DNA from: Oxalobacteraceae bacterium UBA5157
GTDB lineage: Bacteria > Pseudomonadota > Gammaproteobacteria > Burkholderiales > Burkholderiaceae_D
DNA length: 21,207 nt
Reading direction: 5' to 3'
Assembly (NCBI GenBank): GCA_002415335.1
Contig: DHXL01000358.1
Span: 1-21,207 of the forward strand
Part shown: positions 8,271-15,816 of the stretch, in pieces
Layout: every line of letters begins with the position of its first letter
Position numbering within the stretch: position 1 is the stretch's first letter
Made by a program: the position numbers and the translations under genes
The notes under the pieces: generated by a model
What the model saw: the letters and a program-made list of their open reading frames with translations, nothing else
What the model was told of the DNA's origin: nothing
The model's database searches: none

Positions 8271-10589
8271 TCATTTTGCAGTGTGCTCTCGAGGAGCTAA
8301 CTTTAACAGCAAAATTGACACCTTTGCACCGCTCGCGTCCGAACGATTCTGTATATCGATTCGACCGCCATGTTCGTCGATAATTTTCTTGACCATCGCC
8401 AGCCCCAATCCAGTGCCGCGCGGCTTGGAAGTAACGTAGGGCTCGAACGCACGCGCCAGGATTTTCGGCGCAAAGCCCGGCCCGTTGTCGACGATTGAAA
8501 TGCGCACGGCGGTACGCTCGTCGCCGCTGGAACTCTTGTAGCGAATTTGTTCCGTCACGACGTCGATACGCGCCGAAGGTGCGTCCCCGGCGCGATCGCC
8601 AACCGCATCCTGAGCGTTCTGCAACAGGTTGTGGACGACCTGGCGCAGCTGGGTCGCGTCACCCATCACGCGCGGCAATTCGGGCGCCAGGGCAGCATGA
8701 ATGATATCGCGCTCGTCGCCAACCAGATATAGATGCAGGATTTCCTCGACCAACGCGTTGACGTTGAGCGGTATCAGCACTGCCGGCGGCACCTTCGCAT
8801 AGTCGCGGAAATCATCCACCATGCGCTTCATTGCGGACACCTGACTGACGATGGTGGCGGTGCCTTTGCTGAGCATGGCGGCGTCCTGCGGAGCGAGCTT
8901 GGATTCCAGTTTCATTAGCAGCCGCTCGGCCGATAACTGGATCGGGGTCAGTGGGTTTTTGATTTCGTGCGCCAGCCTTCGCGCCACTTCGCCCCAGGCC
9001 ATCGAACGCTGGGCCGAAATCACATCCGAAATATCGTCGAACACCACCACGTAGCCGCTGCCTCCCGCGACGGGAAGCCGCGACCCGCGCGCCAGCAGCG
9101 TGATGTCGTGTCCGCGTTCGGACTCGCCCGCGCCGGCGCTGCGCGGGATCTCGATTTGCTGTTGCCAGTGGAGGTGTTCGAATCCGGCATTGTCGGCGGC
9201 GAACTGCGCGCTTTGTTCGGAAAATGCCCTGGTAATTGCTTCGGCAAAAGCGCTCAAGTCCGCGATCTCGCCGAGGGTCTTGCCGATGTGCAGTTCGAAA
9301 TCGTGCTGCAGGATGCGTTCCACCGATTCGTTGCAGGTGACCAGCGTAAACTGGTCATCGAATACCATCACGCCGGCCGACATATTGCCGAGCACGGATT
9401 CCAGATACGCTTTCGCGTTCTCCAGTTCGGTACGATTCCTTTCGACTGATGCGCGGGCCTCGAACAACTGTCTTGTCATCATGTTGAATGATTGCGTCAG
9501 CGTGCCCAACTCATCGGATGTGGCGACGATCGGGCGCGGCGACAGGTTGCCTTCCGCAACCGCCTTGGTGCCCTCCGCCAGCAACAGCAAAGGCTTGGCC
9601 AGGTCGCCGGCGATCAGGAATGCGCTGGCGATGGCACCGAAGATCGCTAGCAGCAGGGTGAGGGTCAGGGTCACGATGTAAATCTTGCGCAAGCCGGAGC
9701 GCGACAGCGAACGTTCCTGATACTCGCTATACGCGGCGCGCAGTGCTTCGGCATTCAGGGCCAGATTTGCAGGCACCGATTGCAGAAGTTGCAGGAAGCG
9801 CGGCTCGCTTTCCAGGCTCAAGCCGCTCGAGGATTCCGGGATGGCCACCACCACGCGCAGATGCAGATTGCCCGGCGGCTCGGGTGCTGCAGCGGTGGCT
9901 GACAAGTCGGCGCCGTCCGACGGCATTTCGTGGAATTCGGGACCGCCTTCAATCGCCGAGAATCCGCGCGTCAAGCGAGCCTGCCGCACCATCGAGGTAG
10001 TTGGCAGGTCGGGTGCCAGGGTGCCGATGCGGCTGCCGACGTTGGCGATGATGCGGCCGTTGGCGGTTACGACGATCGCTTCCTGCAGCTGGTTTTGGTC
10101 GCGCCGCTGCGATAGCAGGGCGATTTGGGCGGGCTCCGACAGATCGGATAGTTCGGCTGCAATGCTGTTCGCCTTCGTATTCAGATCGTCGAGTGAAGAT
10201 TCCAGTGCGGCGCGTCCCAGGTTCAAGCCGGATTCCAACGCCGACTCGACCCGTACATCGAACCAGGATTCGATTGAGCGCGACACGAACTGTACCGAGA
10301 CCATATAGATCACGGTGCCCGGCAAAATGCCGATGACCGCAAACAGGAACACCAGCTTGGCCATCAGGCGCGATCCGAATTCGCCGTGCCTGTAGCGTCG
10401 ATACAAGCGGGTCAGCAGCATGCCGACCAGGACTAGCAATGCAACCGCGACCAGCGCGTTCAGTCCGAGCAGCCAGGGGTAGTTTTTCTCGAACGACGCC
10501 GAGTTGTCGGAGGCCGAGGCGAGCAGAAACAGCATGATACTGATGATGCCGCCGCCCACCACCATCAAGTACCTCAACGTCCGTCCCAC
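8271..10589 (-). CDS. NtrY-like membrane sensor histidine kinase
   Basis: This is a 772-residue sensor kinase. Transmembrane segments lie near 6-26, 40-60, 77-100 and 303-327, with a large periplasmic sensor region between about 101 and 300. A HAMP domain follows (about 325-380), then a PAS domain (about 390-520). The kinase core has the H-box at H541 (LAHEIKNPLTPIQLSAERL), N-box LLQNAQDAV near 655-663, and G-boxes DNGPGF 701-706 and GTGLGL 725-730. This is the standard NtrY architecture. The start is a GTG, two bases after the DUF4390 stop, with CGGAG spanning that stop as the ribosome-binding site, so translation is coupled. It probably phosphorylates the NtrX-like regulator encoded next. 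Confidence 0.96.
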   Translation of the reverse strand: MGRTLRYLMVVGGGIISIMLFLLASASDNSASFEKNYPWLLGLNALVAVALLVLVGMLLTRLYRRYRHGEFGSRLMAKLVFLFAVIGILPGTVIYMVSVQFVSRSIESWFDVRVESALESGLNLGRAALESSLDDLNTKANSIAAELSDLSEPAQIALLSQRRDQNQLQEAIVVTANGRIIANVGSRIGTLAPDLPTTSMVRQARLTRGFSAIEGGPEFHEMPSDGADLSATAAAPEPPGNLHLRVVVAIPESSSGLSLESEPRFLQLLQSVPANLALNAEALRAAYSEYQERSLSRSGLRKIYIVTLTLTLLLAIFGAIASAFLIAGDLAKPLLLLAEGTKAVAEGNLSPRPIVATSDELGTLTQSFNMMTRQLFEARASVERNRTELENAKAYLESVLGNMSAGVMVFDDQFTLVTCNESVERILQHDFELHIGKTLGEIADLSAFAEAITRAFSEQSAQFAADNAGFEHLHWQQQIEIPRSAGAGESERGHDITLLARGSRLPVAGGSGYVVVFDDISDVISAQRSMAWGEVARRLAHEIKNPLTPIQLSAERLLMKLESKLAPQDAAMLSKGTATIVSQVSAMKRMVDDFRDYAKVPPAVLIPLNVNALVEEILHLYLVGDERDIIHAALAPELPRVMGDATQLRQVVHNLLQNAQDAVGDRAGDAPSARIDVVTEQIRYKSSSGDERTAVRISIVDNGPGFAPKILARAFEPYVTSKPRGTGLGLAMVKKIIDEHGGRIDIQNRSDASGAKVSILLLKLAPREHTAK

Positions 10590-10591
10590 GT

Positions 10592-11236
10592 TTACTCCGG
10601 CCTGAAATTGAAGTGCTTCCAGTCGGTCGCAAGACGCCAGTCGCTATTGTTCAGGGAGTTAACCTGGAACGGCTTGGGCAGATATTCGAGGTTGAGCCGC
10701 ATCTGGAGTGCGACGTTATACGTGGCGCCGCTCTTCAAGGCCCCCTTGTCCGCCACAACCCAGCGGCTGGGTCGGCGTATCAGCGACAATGCATCGTCGA
10801 GCGTGGCGAAGCTCTGCTGTACGCTGCCCAGGATCGCGACGTGATACTGGCGGGTCAGTACGTTGTATGAAAGCCGGACCGTGCGCAGCGCCGTGATGGC
10901 ATGCTCATCGAACCAGTACCAGCGCGGGCGCGTCAGGTCCAGCTCGGTCGTAAAATGCAGCGGGATGCCGTGCGTGATCGCTTCTTCGAGACTGTGATTC
11001 AGCTCGAAGGCGTAACCGGCCGACAAGCGGTAACCGTCTTCCGAGTTCTCGAGATGCGCTTGCGTGATCTCGACATCCGCCGCGCGCGCCGGCAACTGCA
11101 CCAGCGTCAGCGCGGTCAGCAGACTTGCCAGCAGGATGCGGGTCAGAATGTGAAGGTATCGTCGCGTTACTCGCGTCGCAGTGTGGGGAGCTTCGGCGGA
11201 AACCATCCGCTCAAAAACGCTGATGGGAGACCGCAT
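10592..11236 (-). CDS. DUF4390 exported protein
   Basis: This 214-residue protein has a Sec signal sequence after an N-terminal extension (hydrophobic ILLASLLTALTLVQL, likely cleavage after PARA, before ADVEI), so the mature part should be periplasmic. The mature domain is DUF4390, rich in beta strands, with the conserved segments RPRWYWFDE and RLSYNVLTRQYHV. Its function is unknown, but it is found in betaproteobacteria next to the NtrY/NtrX-like pair, so a link to periplasmic sensing by the kinase is a reasonable inference. The ATG at 11236 overlaps the rsmB stop as TGATG. An alternative ATG at 11206 would shorten the extension and has GAGCGG beside it; both keep the signal peptide. Confidence 0.88.
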   Translation of the reverse strand: MRSPISVFERMVSAEAPHTATRVTRRYLHILTRILLASLLTALTLVQLPARAADVEITQAHLENSEDGYRLSAGYAFELNHSLEEAITHGIPLHFTTELDLTRPRWYWFDEHAITALRTVRLSYNVLTRQYHVAILGSVQQSFATLDDALSLIRRPSRWVVADKGALKSGATYNVALQMRLNLEYLPKPFQVNSLNNSDWRLATDWKHFNFRPE

Positions 11237-12549
11237 CAGGCTGTGGGTTTTTGAAACAACGCATAAAACAAGCCATCATGATCCTGCTCCAGGTTCGCGG
11301 TCGGCAATAACTGTCCCGTCGCCGCCAGCCGGATTGCCTGATTGCGCATGGCAAAGGCGGCAGCTTGCGCCTCCGACTCCAACGGCCACAGCGAACAGGT
11401 CACAAACAACAATTTACCATCGGGCCGCAGCATACGCCAAAGATTGTCGAGAATTTGCGCAGAAAGTGTTGCTAGTTGAGCTGTATCGGCCTTGCGCCGC
11501 AACCAGCGGATGTCGGGATGACGCCGCACGATGCCCGATGCGGTACATGGCACATCGGCCAGGATGCGGTCAAACAGCCTGCCATCCCACCAGTCGGCCG
11601 CGGCGGCGTCGCCGACCTGCAAGTTGGCGGCCAGTTGCAGGCGCTGCAAGTTCTCCGCGATACGCGGCAAGCGTTTGGCGTCGCTATCGAGAGCGACCAG
11701 GTCGGCCCTCGCGCGCTCCAGGATGTGGCCGGTTTTTCCGCCCGGTGCCGCGCACGCATCCAGTACGCGCATGCCATCGTCCACATCGAGCAGCGCCGCG
11801 GCCATTTGTGCCGCTGCGTCCTGAACCGACACCAGGCCGTCGCCGAAGCCCGGGATCTGCGTGACGGGTACGGGCTGTTGCAGACGGACTGCGTCGGGGC
11901 CTATCTGCGTCGCCGCGATTGCCTGGTCCGCCAGCGTCCGCAGATAATCCGCGACATTAGTCTTGCGTCGGTTGACTCGTAATGTCAGCGGCGGCGCAGT
12001 GTTTCCGACTTGCAGAATCGCTTGCCAGTCGTGCGGATAGGCGGCCTGGGTCGCGCTAATCCACCAGGCCGGATAATTCCATAGCGCCACCGGGTCCTTC
12101 ATCGCCTCCTGCAGCAGCGCGTCGCGCTCGCGCAGGAAGCGGCGCAGAACCGCGTTGACCATCCCCTTGGCGTGCGCCATATCGGGGTCGGCTTGCGCGG
12201 CCGTGACCGCCTGATCGACCACGGTGAATGCGTTGTAGGGTGTGCCGGCGGGTGTCTGGTCCGGGTTCGAGATCAGTGCCAGTGCGCAGCACAGCAAGCC
12301 GTGCAACTTCGCCGGCTCGGGGGCTTTTTTTGCCAGCAGTGTCAGCAGCGCTTCGGCGCGGCCCAACTGGCGCATCGTGCGGTACCCGATATCCTGCATC
12401 GCCCCGCGTGCCTGGGGCAGCGCCTCGTATTGCGCGAACACCTGCGCCAGCGCCTGCGGCAACGCGGTGCCGCCGCGCACCCACGCGACCGCCTGGGCAG
12501 CGCCGTGCAGCGAGAATGCCAGCGAATCGGTTTTCAGTGGCGGCTTCAT
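11236..12549 (-). CDS. rsmB: 16S rRNA (cytosine-967-C5)-methyltransferase
   Basis: RsmB (Fmu/Sun) methylates C5 of C967 in 16S rRNA using SAM. The 437-residue protein is normal length for the family. It has an N-terminal NusB-like helical RNA-binding domain (about 1-145) and a C-terminal Rossmann methyltransferase domain. The SAM motif DACAAPGGKT is at 264-273. The two functional cysteines are C335 in DVPCTASG and C385 in VTCSLWP, the latter being the catalytic nucleophile in this family. It is the first clear gene of the operon and its stop overlaps the DUF4390 start. No Shine-Dalgarno is seen before the ATG, and a short upstream frame ends on this start codon as ATGA. Confidence 0.97.
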   Translation of the reverse strand: MKPPLKTDSLAFSLHGAAQAVAWVRGGTALPQALAQVFAQYEALPQARGAMQDIGYRTMRQLGRAEALLTLLAKKAPEPAKLHGLLCCALALISNPDQTPAGTPYNAFTVVDQAVTAAQADPDMAHAKGMVNAVLRRFLRERDALLQEAMKDPVALWNYPAWWISATQAAYPHDWQAILQVGNTAPPLTLRVNRRKTNVADYLRTLADQAIAATQIGPDAVRLQQPVPVTQIPGFGDGLVSVQDAAAQMAAALLDVDDGMRVLDACAAPGGKTGHILERARADLVALDSDAKRLPRIAENLQRLQLAANLQVGDAAAADWWDGRLFDRILADVPCTASGIVRRHPDIRWLRRKADTAQLATLSAQILDNLWRMLRPDGKLLFVTCSLWPLESEAQAAAFAMRNQAIRLAATGQLLPTANLEQDHDGLFYALFQKPTA

Positions 12550-12897
12550 GCGCGGCTAATTGTGGCGCGCCCGGCACCAGGCGCAATAGAGCAGGCGGTC
12601 TCGTGCGGCAAGAAGGCGCTGAAGGCGCTCGCGAATCGCGGGTGAATCGCGCCAGGGGCGGAAAGTTTGGGGTACATCATAATGGTCTGTGCCGTTCGGG
12701 TGGTCTCTGCATGGTCGGGGCGGCGCAAGCCTCGGCGCTCCCGGCAACATGTGAAAGCACGATTGTAACGGGGCGCGCCCGCTTACGTGCAATTCCGGGC
12801 GGACTTTTGGATCATGTCAGGGTTCGGATGCCGATCGCCGCCGGCGCAGTCACGTCCGGTCTTGCGGGGCGCGAGCAGTGCGGGCCACCGGTCCGGA
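12550..12897. other. 348-bp gap upstream of rsmB
   Basis: It lies between the hydrolase stop and rsmB; both genes read leftward. It has no good hairpin terminator for the hydrolase. On the minus strand a TACAAT -10-like box is at 12762-12767, with TTGCAC at 12787-12792 as a loose -35 (19-bp spacer). Two short overlapping minus-strand frames cover 12546-12792; neither resembles a known family. Confidence 0.45.
12762..12792 (-). promoter_or_regulatory. Candidate promoter for the rsmB operon
   Basis: On the minus strand, TTGCAC (12787-12792) precedes TACAAT (12762-12767) with a 19-bp spacer, longer than the ideal 17. It would give a leader of about 200 nt before rsmB. The -10 is good and the spacing poor. 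Confidence 0.3.
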
Positions 12898-13746
12898 TCA
12901 GGCCGGCACCGCGGCAGCCAGCTCTTGCAGCCAGCCGCGGACATCGGCAAACACGCGTTGCGCGTCGACCTCGTTGAAGACCTCATGGTAGAAATCGCGA
13001 TACAGGTGCATCGTGCCAATGCCTGGCGCCAGCTGTTTAAAGAAATGCTCGCTGCCGGACGCGTCAACCAGGTGATCGTCGCCCGCTACGACCAGCAAGG
13101 TCGGAATCGTCAGCGTGGAGGCATGGGCATGCGAAAAATCGATTGCCGCCAGCATGCTGGTCAACAGGCGGGAACTGATTCTTGCATGCACCAGCGGGTC
13201 CTTGATATAGACCTCGACTACCGCCGGATCATGCGATAGATAGCGGGTCTGCAAACCGTTTGGCACTGCGATCCCCGGGGCGACGGCGCGCATCACCTTC
13301 AGCATCAGCTTCTGCGTGCCCGACATCGGCAATGCCAGCGCCGGTGATGACAGGATCAGGGCGCGCAAGGGCGCCAGTCGCGCAGTCGCAAAGCGGGCCG
13401 CGAACAGGCCGCCCATGCTATGGCCAAACAACATTGGCGGCTCGGCCAATCGCCGCGCAAAATCATCGATGACGCTCTTGGCATCCAGTACCATCGAATC
13501 GGTCGACGGCACGTCGCCGCGCGACCCGCCGGAACGGCCGTGGCCGCGGTGATCGTAGACCCGCACCGACCAGCCGCAATCGTTAAAGAAACGCACCACG
13601 TGCGCATAGCGTCCGCTGTGTTCGCCCAAGCCGTGCATCAGCACGACGCCGCCACGGGCCGCGGACGGCGAATTGACCATACTGTCGGCGACATGCAGCG
13701 GCGTGCCGTCAGACGCGCGCAGGACTTGCTCGACAACAGTTGCCAT
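12898..13746 (-). CDS. Alpha/beta hydrolase, monoacylglycerol lipase-like
   Basis: This is a 282-residue serine hydrolase of the lysophospholipase/monoacylglycerol lipase branch (Hydrolase_4). The oxyanion segment MHGLGEHSGRY is at 37-47, the nucleophile elbow GHSMGG has S110, the acid is probably D228 (GDDHLVD), and the catalytic histidine is H254 (YRDFYHE). The DHRGHGRSGGSRG segment is typical of this group. It has no signal peptide, so it is expected in the cytoplasm; the actual ester substrate is not known. The chosen ATG overlaps the DUF1840 stop as TGATG, indicating coupled translation. A GTG twelve bases upstream, inside DUF1840, is less likely. Confidence 0.93.
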   Translation of the reverse strand: MATVVEQVLRASDGTPLHVADSMVNSPSAARGGVVLMHGLGEHSGRYAHVVRFFNDCGWSVRVYDHRGHGRSGGSRGDVPSTDSMVLDAKSVIDDFARRLAEPPMLFGHSMGGLFAARFATARLAPLRALILSSPALALPMSGTQKLMLKVMRAVAPGIAVPNGLQTRYLSHDPAVVEVYIKDPLVHARISSRLLTSMLAAIDFSHAHASTLTIPTLLVVAGDDHLVDASGSEHFFKQLAPGIGTMHLYRDFYHEVFNEVDAQRVFADVRGWLQELAAAVPA

Positions 13747-14090
13747 CAAACGCCCCACATCACGTCATTGCCTCCCTTGAGCGCGGCACGCAACATTTCC
13801 AGCAGCGGATAAGCGCGCGTGCTGAAACTGACGAAATCGGCCGCCTCATGGTCATTGTTGTCGCCGCCGCTGCCGTGATGGGCGGCCACATCGCGTTTCA
13901 TCTCCTCGCTGGTCGGATGGACCTTGCTTTCGGCGATCTCGGCTTCCAGCTTGTTGATCGCATCAGCGGCTTCCGCGCTGGTGATGACGCCGCGCCGGGC
14001 GTCTTTTTGAAGCAGGTTGAGCAGGCGCTTCGCGTGCTCTTCGTACATCACGACTTCGGCTGCGGCCTTGGATTTGAACGTGACCAACAT
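13746..14090 (-). CDS. DUF1840 family protein
   Basis: This 114-residue protein begins MLVTFKSKAAAEVVMYEEHAKRLL, the characteristic opening of DUF1840, a small family of unknown function in betaproteobacteria. It continues with a helical segment (SAEAADAINKLEAEIAES), a His/Asp/Asn-rich stretch (HHGSGGDNNDHE) and a hydrophobic end (FSTRAYPLLEMLRAAL). No signal peptide or membrane span is visible. The frame extends upstream to 14132, but the ATG at 14090 is preferred because GGAGG lies five bases before it and the family starts here. It is coupled to the hydrolase gene by TGATG overlap. Confidence 0.88.
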   Translation of the reverse strand: MLVTFKSKAAAEVVMYEEHAKRLLNLLQKDARRGVITSAEAADAINKLEAEIAESKVHPTSEEMKRDVAAHHGSGGDNNDHEAADFVSFSTRAYPLLEMLRAALKGGNDVMWGV

Positions 14091-14266
14091 AGAGCCTCCA
14101 ATCATAAACGGACTAATTGAAAACCATATCACGATTTGCGCGTCCGGTCACCGGGGCGTCAGGCGGAAAGACACTTTTCAGCGGGCGGGGTCGGGCCGCA
14201 CCCGATTCCGGGCGAAGGCAAGCACCGCGCCACGTCCCGGCGAGGGCACCATCGCTGCGCGCTATG
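14091..14266. other. 176-bp gap between lipoprotein and DUF1840 genes
   Basis: It carries the DUF1840 ribosome-binding site at its left end and AT-rich sequence (14101-14140) suited to a minus-strand promoter, although no strong -35/-10 pair is seen. No hairpin with a T-run marks the end of the lipoprotein gene. Confidence 0.4.
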
Positions 14267-14803
14267 TCAGCGCAGATTAAGCGAGGTCAGGAAGGTCTCG
14301 GCCGCTTCGCGCACGACCGCTTTCTCGGGTCCCGCCACAACCACCTGATAGGCGCGCCTATCCTTGGCGACGAAGCGCGCCAGGAGAAGCAACGGCCGGC
14401 CATTGCGGTTGCCGCGTGCCTCCAGTTCGATGGTCGGCATGCGCTCGCCTGGAGTCGGGCGTTTCTCGTGCTTGATGCCGCCGTTAATGTTTTTCACGAG
14501 AGCGACTTTCATTTTGTCCAGGGCGGCTTGCGCGGCGGGCGCATCCGGCAATTGCGCGCTGCCGACCGCAAATGTCACGCCGTCGACTTCGGCGGCGGTC
14601 ATCGTCATCGCGACCCGGACGCCGTCGAGATTGATGGTGCGTGTGAGGGCTGCGGGCTTGGCCGGCAGCAGGATCGAATAAGAGTCGTCGGTGCCGCGCA
14701 CCTCGCGCCAGTCATACCTCGGCGTACAGCCGAGCATGACGAGCGCGGCCGCGGCTGCGCAGGCGAGTTTCGCTATCGAAGTGCGGGAAAGGCTTTGTAT
14801 CAT
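14267..14803 (-). CDS. Putative small lipoprotein
   Basis: This 178-residue protein has a lipoprotein signal: a basic start, an Ala-rich hydrophobic run and VMLGC with the lipidated cysteine at C26. The -3 position is Met rather than Leu, a mild deviation. The mature part contains DSYSILLPAKPAALTRTINLDGVRVAMTM-like beta segments and no catalytic motif that I recognise. It is probably anchored in the outer membrane facing the periplasm. The frame is open further upstream to 14956, but the ATG at 14803 puts the signal sequence at the N-terminus; the earlier part overlaps the glutaminase gene and lacks protein-like character. No clear Shine-Dalgarno is visible. It starts 59 bp after the glutaminase stop and could be in the same transcript. 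Confidence 0.8.
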   Translation of the reverse strand: MIQSLSRTSIAKLACAAAAALVMLGCTPRYDWREVRGTDDSYSILLPAKPAALTRTINLDGVRVAMTMTAAEVDGVTFAVGSAQLPDAPAAQAALDKMKVALVKNINGGIKHEKRPTPGERMPTIELEARGNRNGRPLLLLARFVAKDRRAYQVVVAGPEKAVVREAAETFLTSLNLR

Positions 14804-14862
14804 AGTCGAGATGGTAACAGGAGTGCCCGTTGCAGACGGACATCGCAGGGCTTGCCGCAGCG

Positions 14863-15783
14863 CTAGAAAATCGATCGCGTAGTCAAGGTCGTGAAGCGTT
14901 CCAGCGCCATCGTTCCGGCCAGGGAATTGCCGGTTGCATCCAGTCCCGGCGACCACACCGCGACCGCCAGATCGCCCGGTACCACCGCCACGATGCCGCC
15001 GCCGACGCCGCTCTTGGCCGGCAATCCGACCCGATACGCGAAGTCGCCTGCCGCATCATAGGTGCCGCAGGTCAGCATCAATGCATTGAGACGCTTGGCC
15101 GAGCTGGCGTCGAGTATCTTCTTGCCGTTCCACGGAACGGTTCCGTGCTGCGCCAGAAAGCTGGCCGCCTTGGCGAGCTCGACGCAGGTCATCGTGATCG
15201 CGCATTGGCGGCAATAGCTGTCGATCACGGTATCGACCGCACTATGCAGGTTGCCGAAATCCTTCATCAGATGCGCGATCGCATAGTTGCGATGCGCGGT
15301 TTCGCGCTCCGATGCCGCCACCGCACGGTCGAAATCGAGCGCCGGTTCGGCCGCCAGCGTGCGCACGAATTGCAGCAGGGCGATATCGGATTGGACATAG
15401 CGTTCAGCCAGGATGTCGGTAATCACCAGCGCGCCGGCATTAATGAACGGGTTGCGCGGAATGCCGCGTTCGTGTTCGAGCTGCGATAAGGAGTTAAATG
15501 GGTTGCCGGACGGCTCGCGCCCGACCCGGCGCCAGATCGCGTCGCCCTCGCGCGCGAATGCGAGCGCCAGCGCGAACAGCTTGGTCACGCTCTGCAGCGA
15601 AAATTTTTCATAGGCATGGCCGGTGGTGTAAACCCGGCCGTCGAGGCAATACACCGCCATCCCGAATTGCTGCAGCGGCACCGTGGACAATTGCGGGATA
15701 TAAGCAGCCACCTTGCCGCGAGACAGCAGCGGCTGCACTTCGTCGCCGATGGTATCGAGTATGAACTGGTAATTGATGGACAT
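14863..15783 (-). CDS. glsA: Glutaminase (beta-lactamase-fold type)
   Basis: This enzyme hydrolyses L-glutamine to glutamate and ammonium. At 306 residues it matches the usual length (E. coli YneH is 308). The family signature GKVAAYIPQLS is at 23-33, the catalytic Ser-x-x-Lys pair is S65 and K68 (SLQSVTKLF), and other conserved parts are NPFINAGAL and KSGVGGGI. It is cytoplasmic. The ATG is 33 bp downstream of the yifB stop with no obvious Shine-Dalgarno, so it may depend on upstream translation. The context is notable: it lies in a leftward unit that starts at the same nitrogen-regulatory intergenic region as glnK-amtB. Confidence 0.97.
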   Translation of the reverse strand: MSINYQFILDTIGDEVQPLLSRGKVAAYIPQLSTVPLQQFGMAVYCLDGRVYTTGHAYEKFSLQSVTKLFALALAFAREGDAIWRRVGREPSGNPFNSLSQLEHERGIPRNPFINAGALVITDILAERYVQSDIALLQFVRTLAAEPALDFDRAVAASERETAHRNYAIAHLMKDFGNLHSAVDTVIDSYCRQCAITMTCVELAKAASFLAQHGTVPWNGKKILDASSAKRLNALMLTCGTYDAAGDFAYRVGLPAKSGVGGGIVAVVPGDLAVAVWSPGLDATGNSLAGTMALERFTTLTTRSIF

Positions 15784-15816
15784 GGAGGGGCGGTTCGCAA
15801 CGGCGATGAGAGGTGG

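Noticed and set aside
12228..12977. 249-residue plus-strand frame across the gap upstream of rsmB
   Set aside because: It is Arg/Ala/Gly-rich without domains and overlaps both rsmB and the hydrolase gene in antisense, with no ribosome-binding site.
14804..14956. Extended start for the lipoprotein gene
   Set aside because: The extension would bury the lipoprotein signal sequence in the middle of the protein and overlaps the glutaminase gene.
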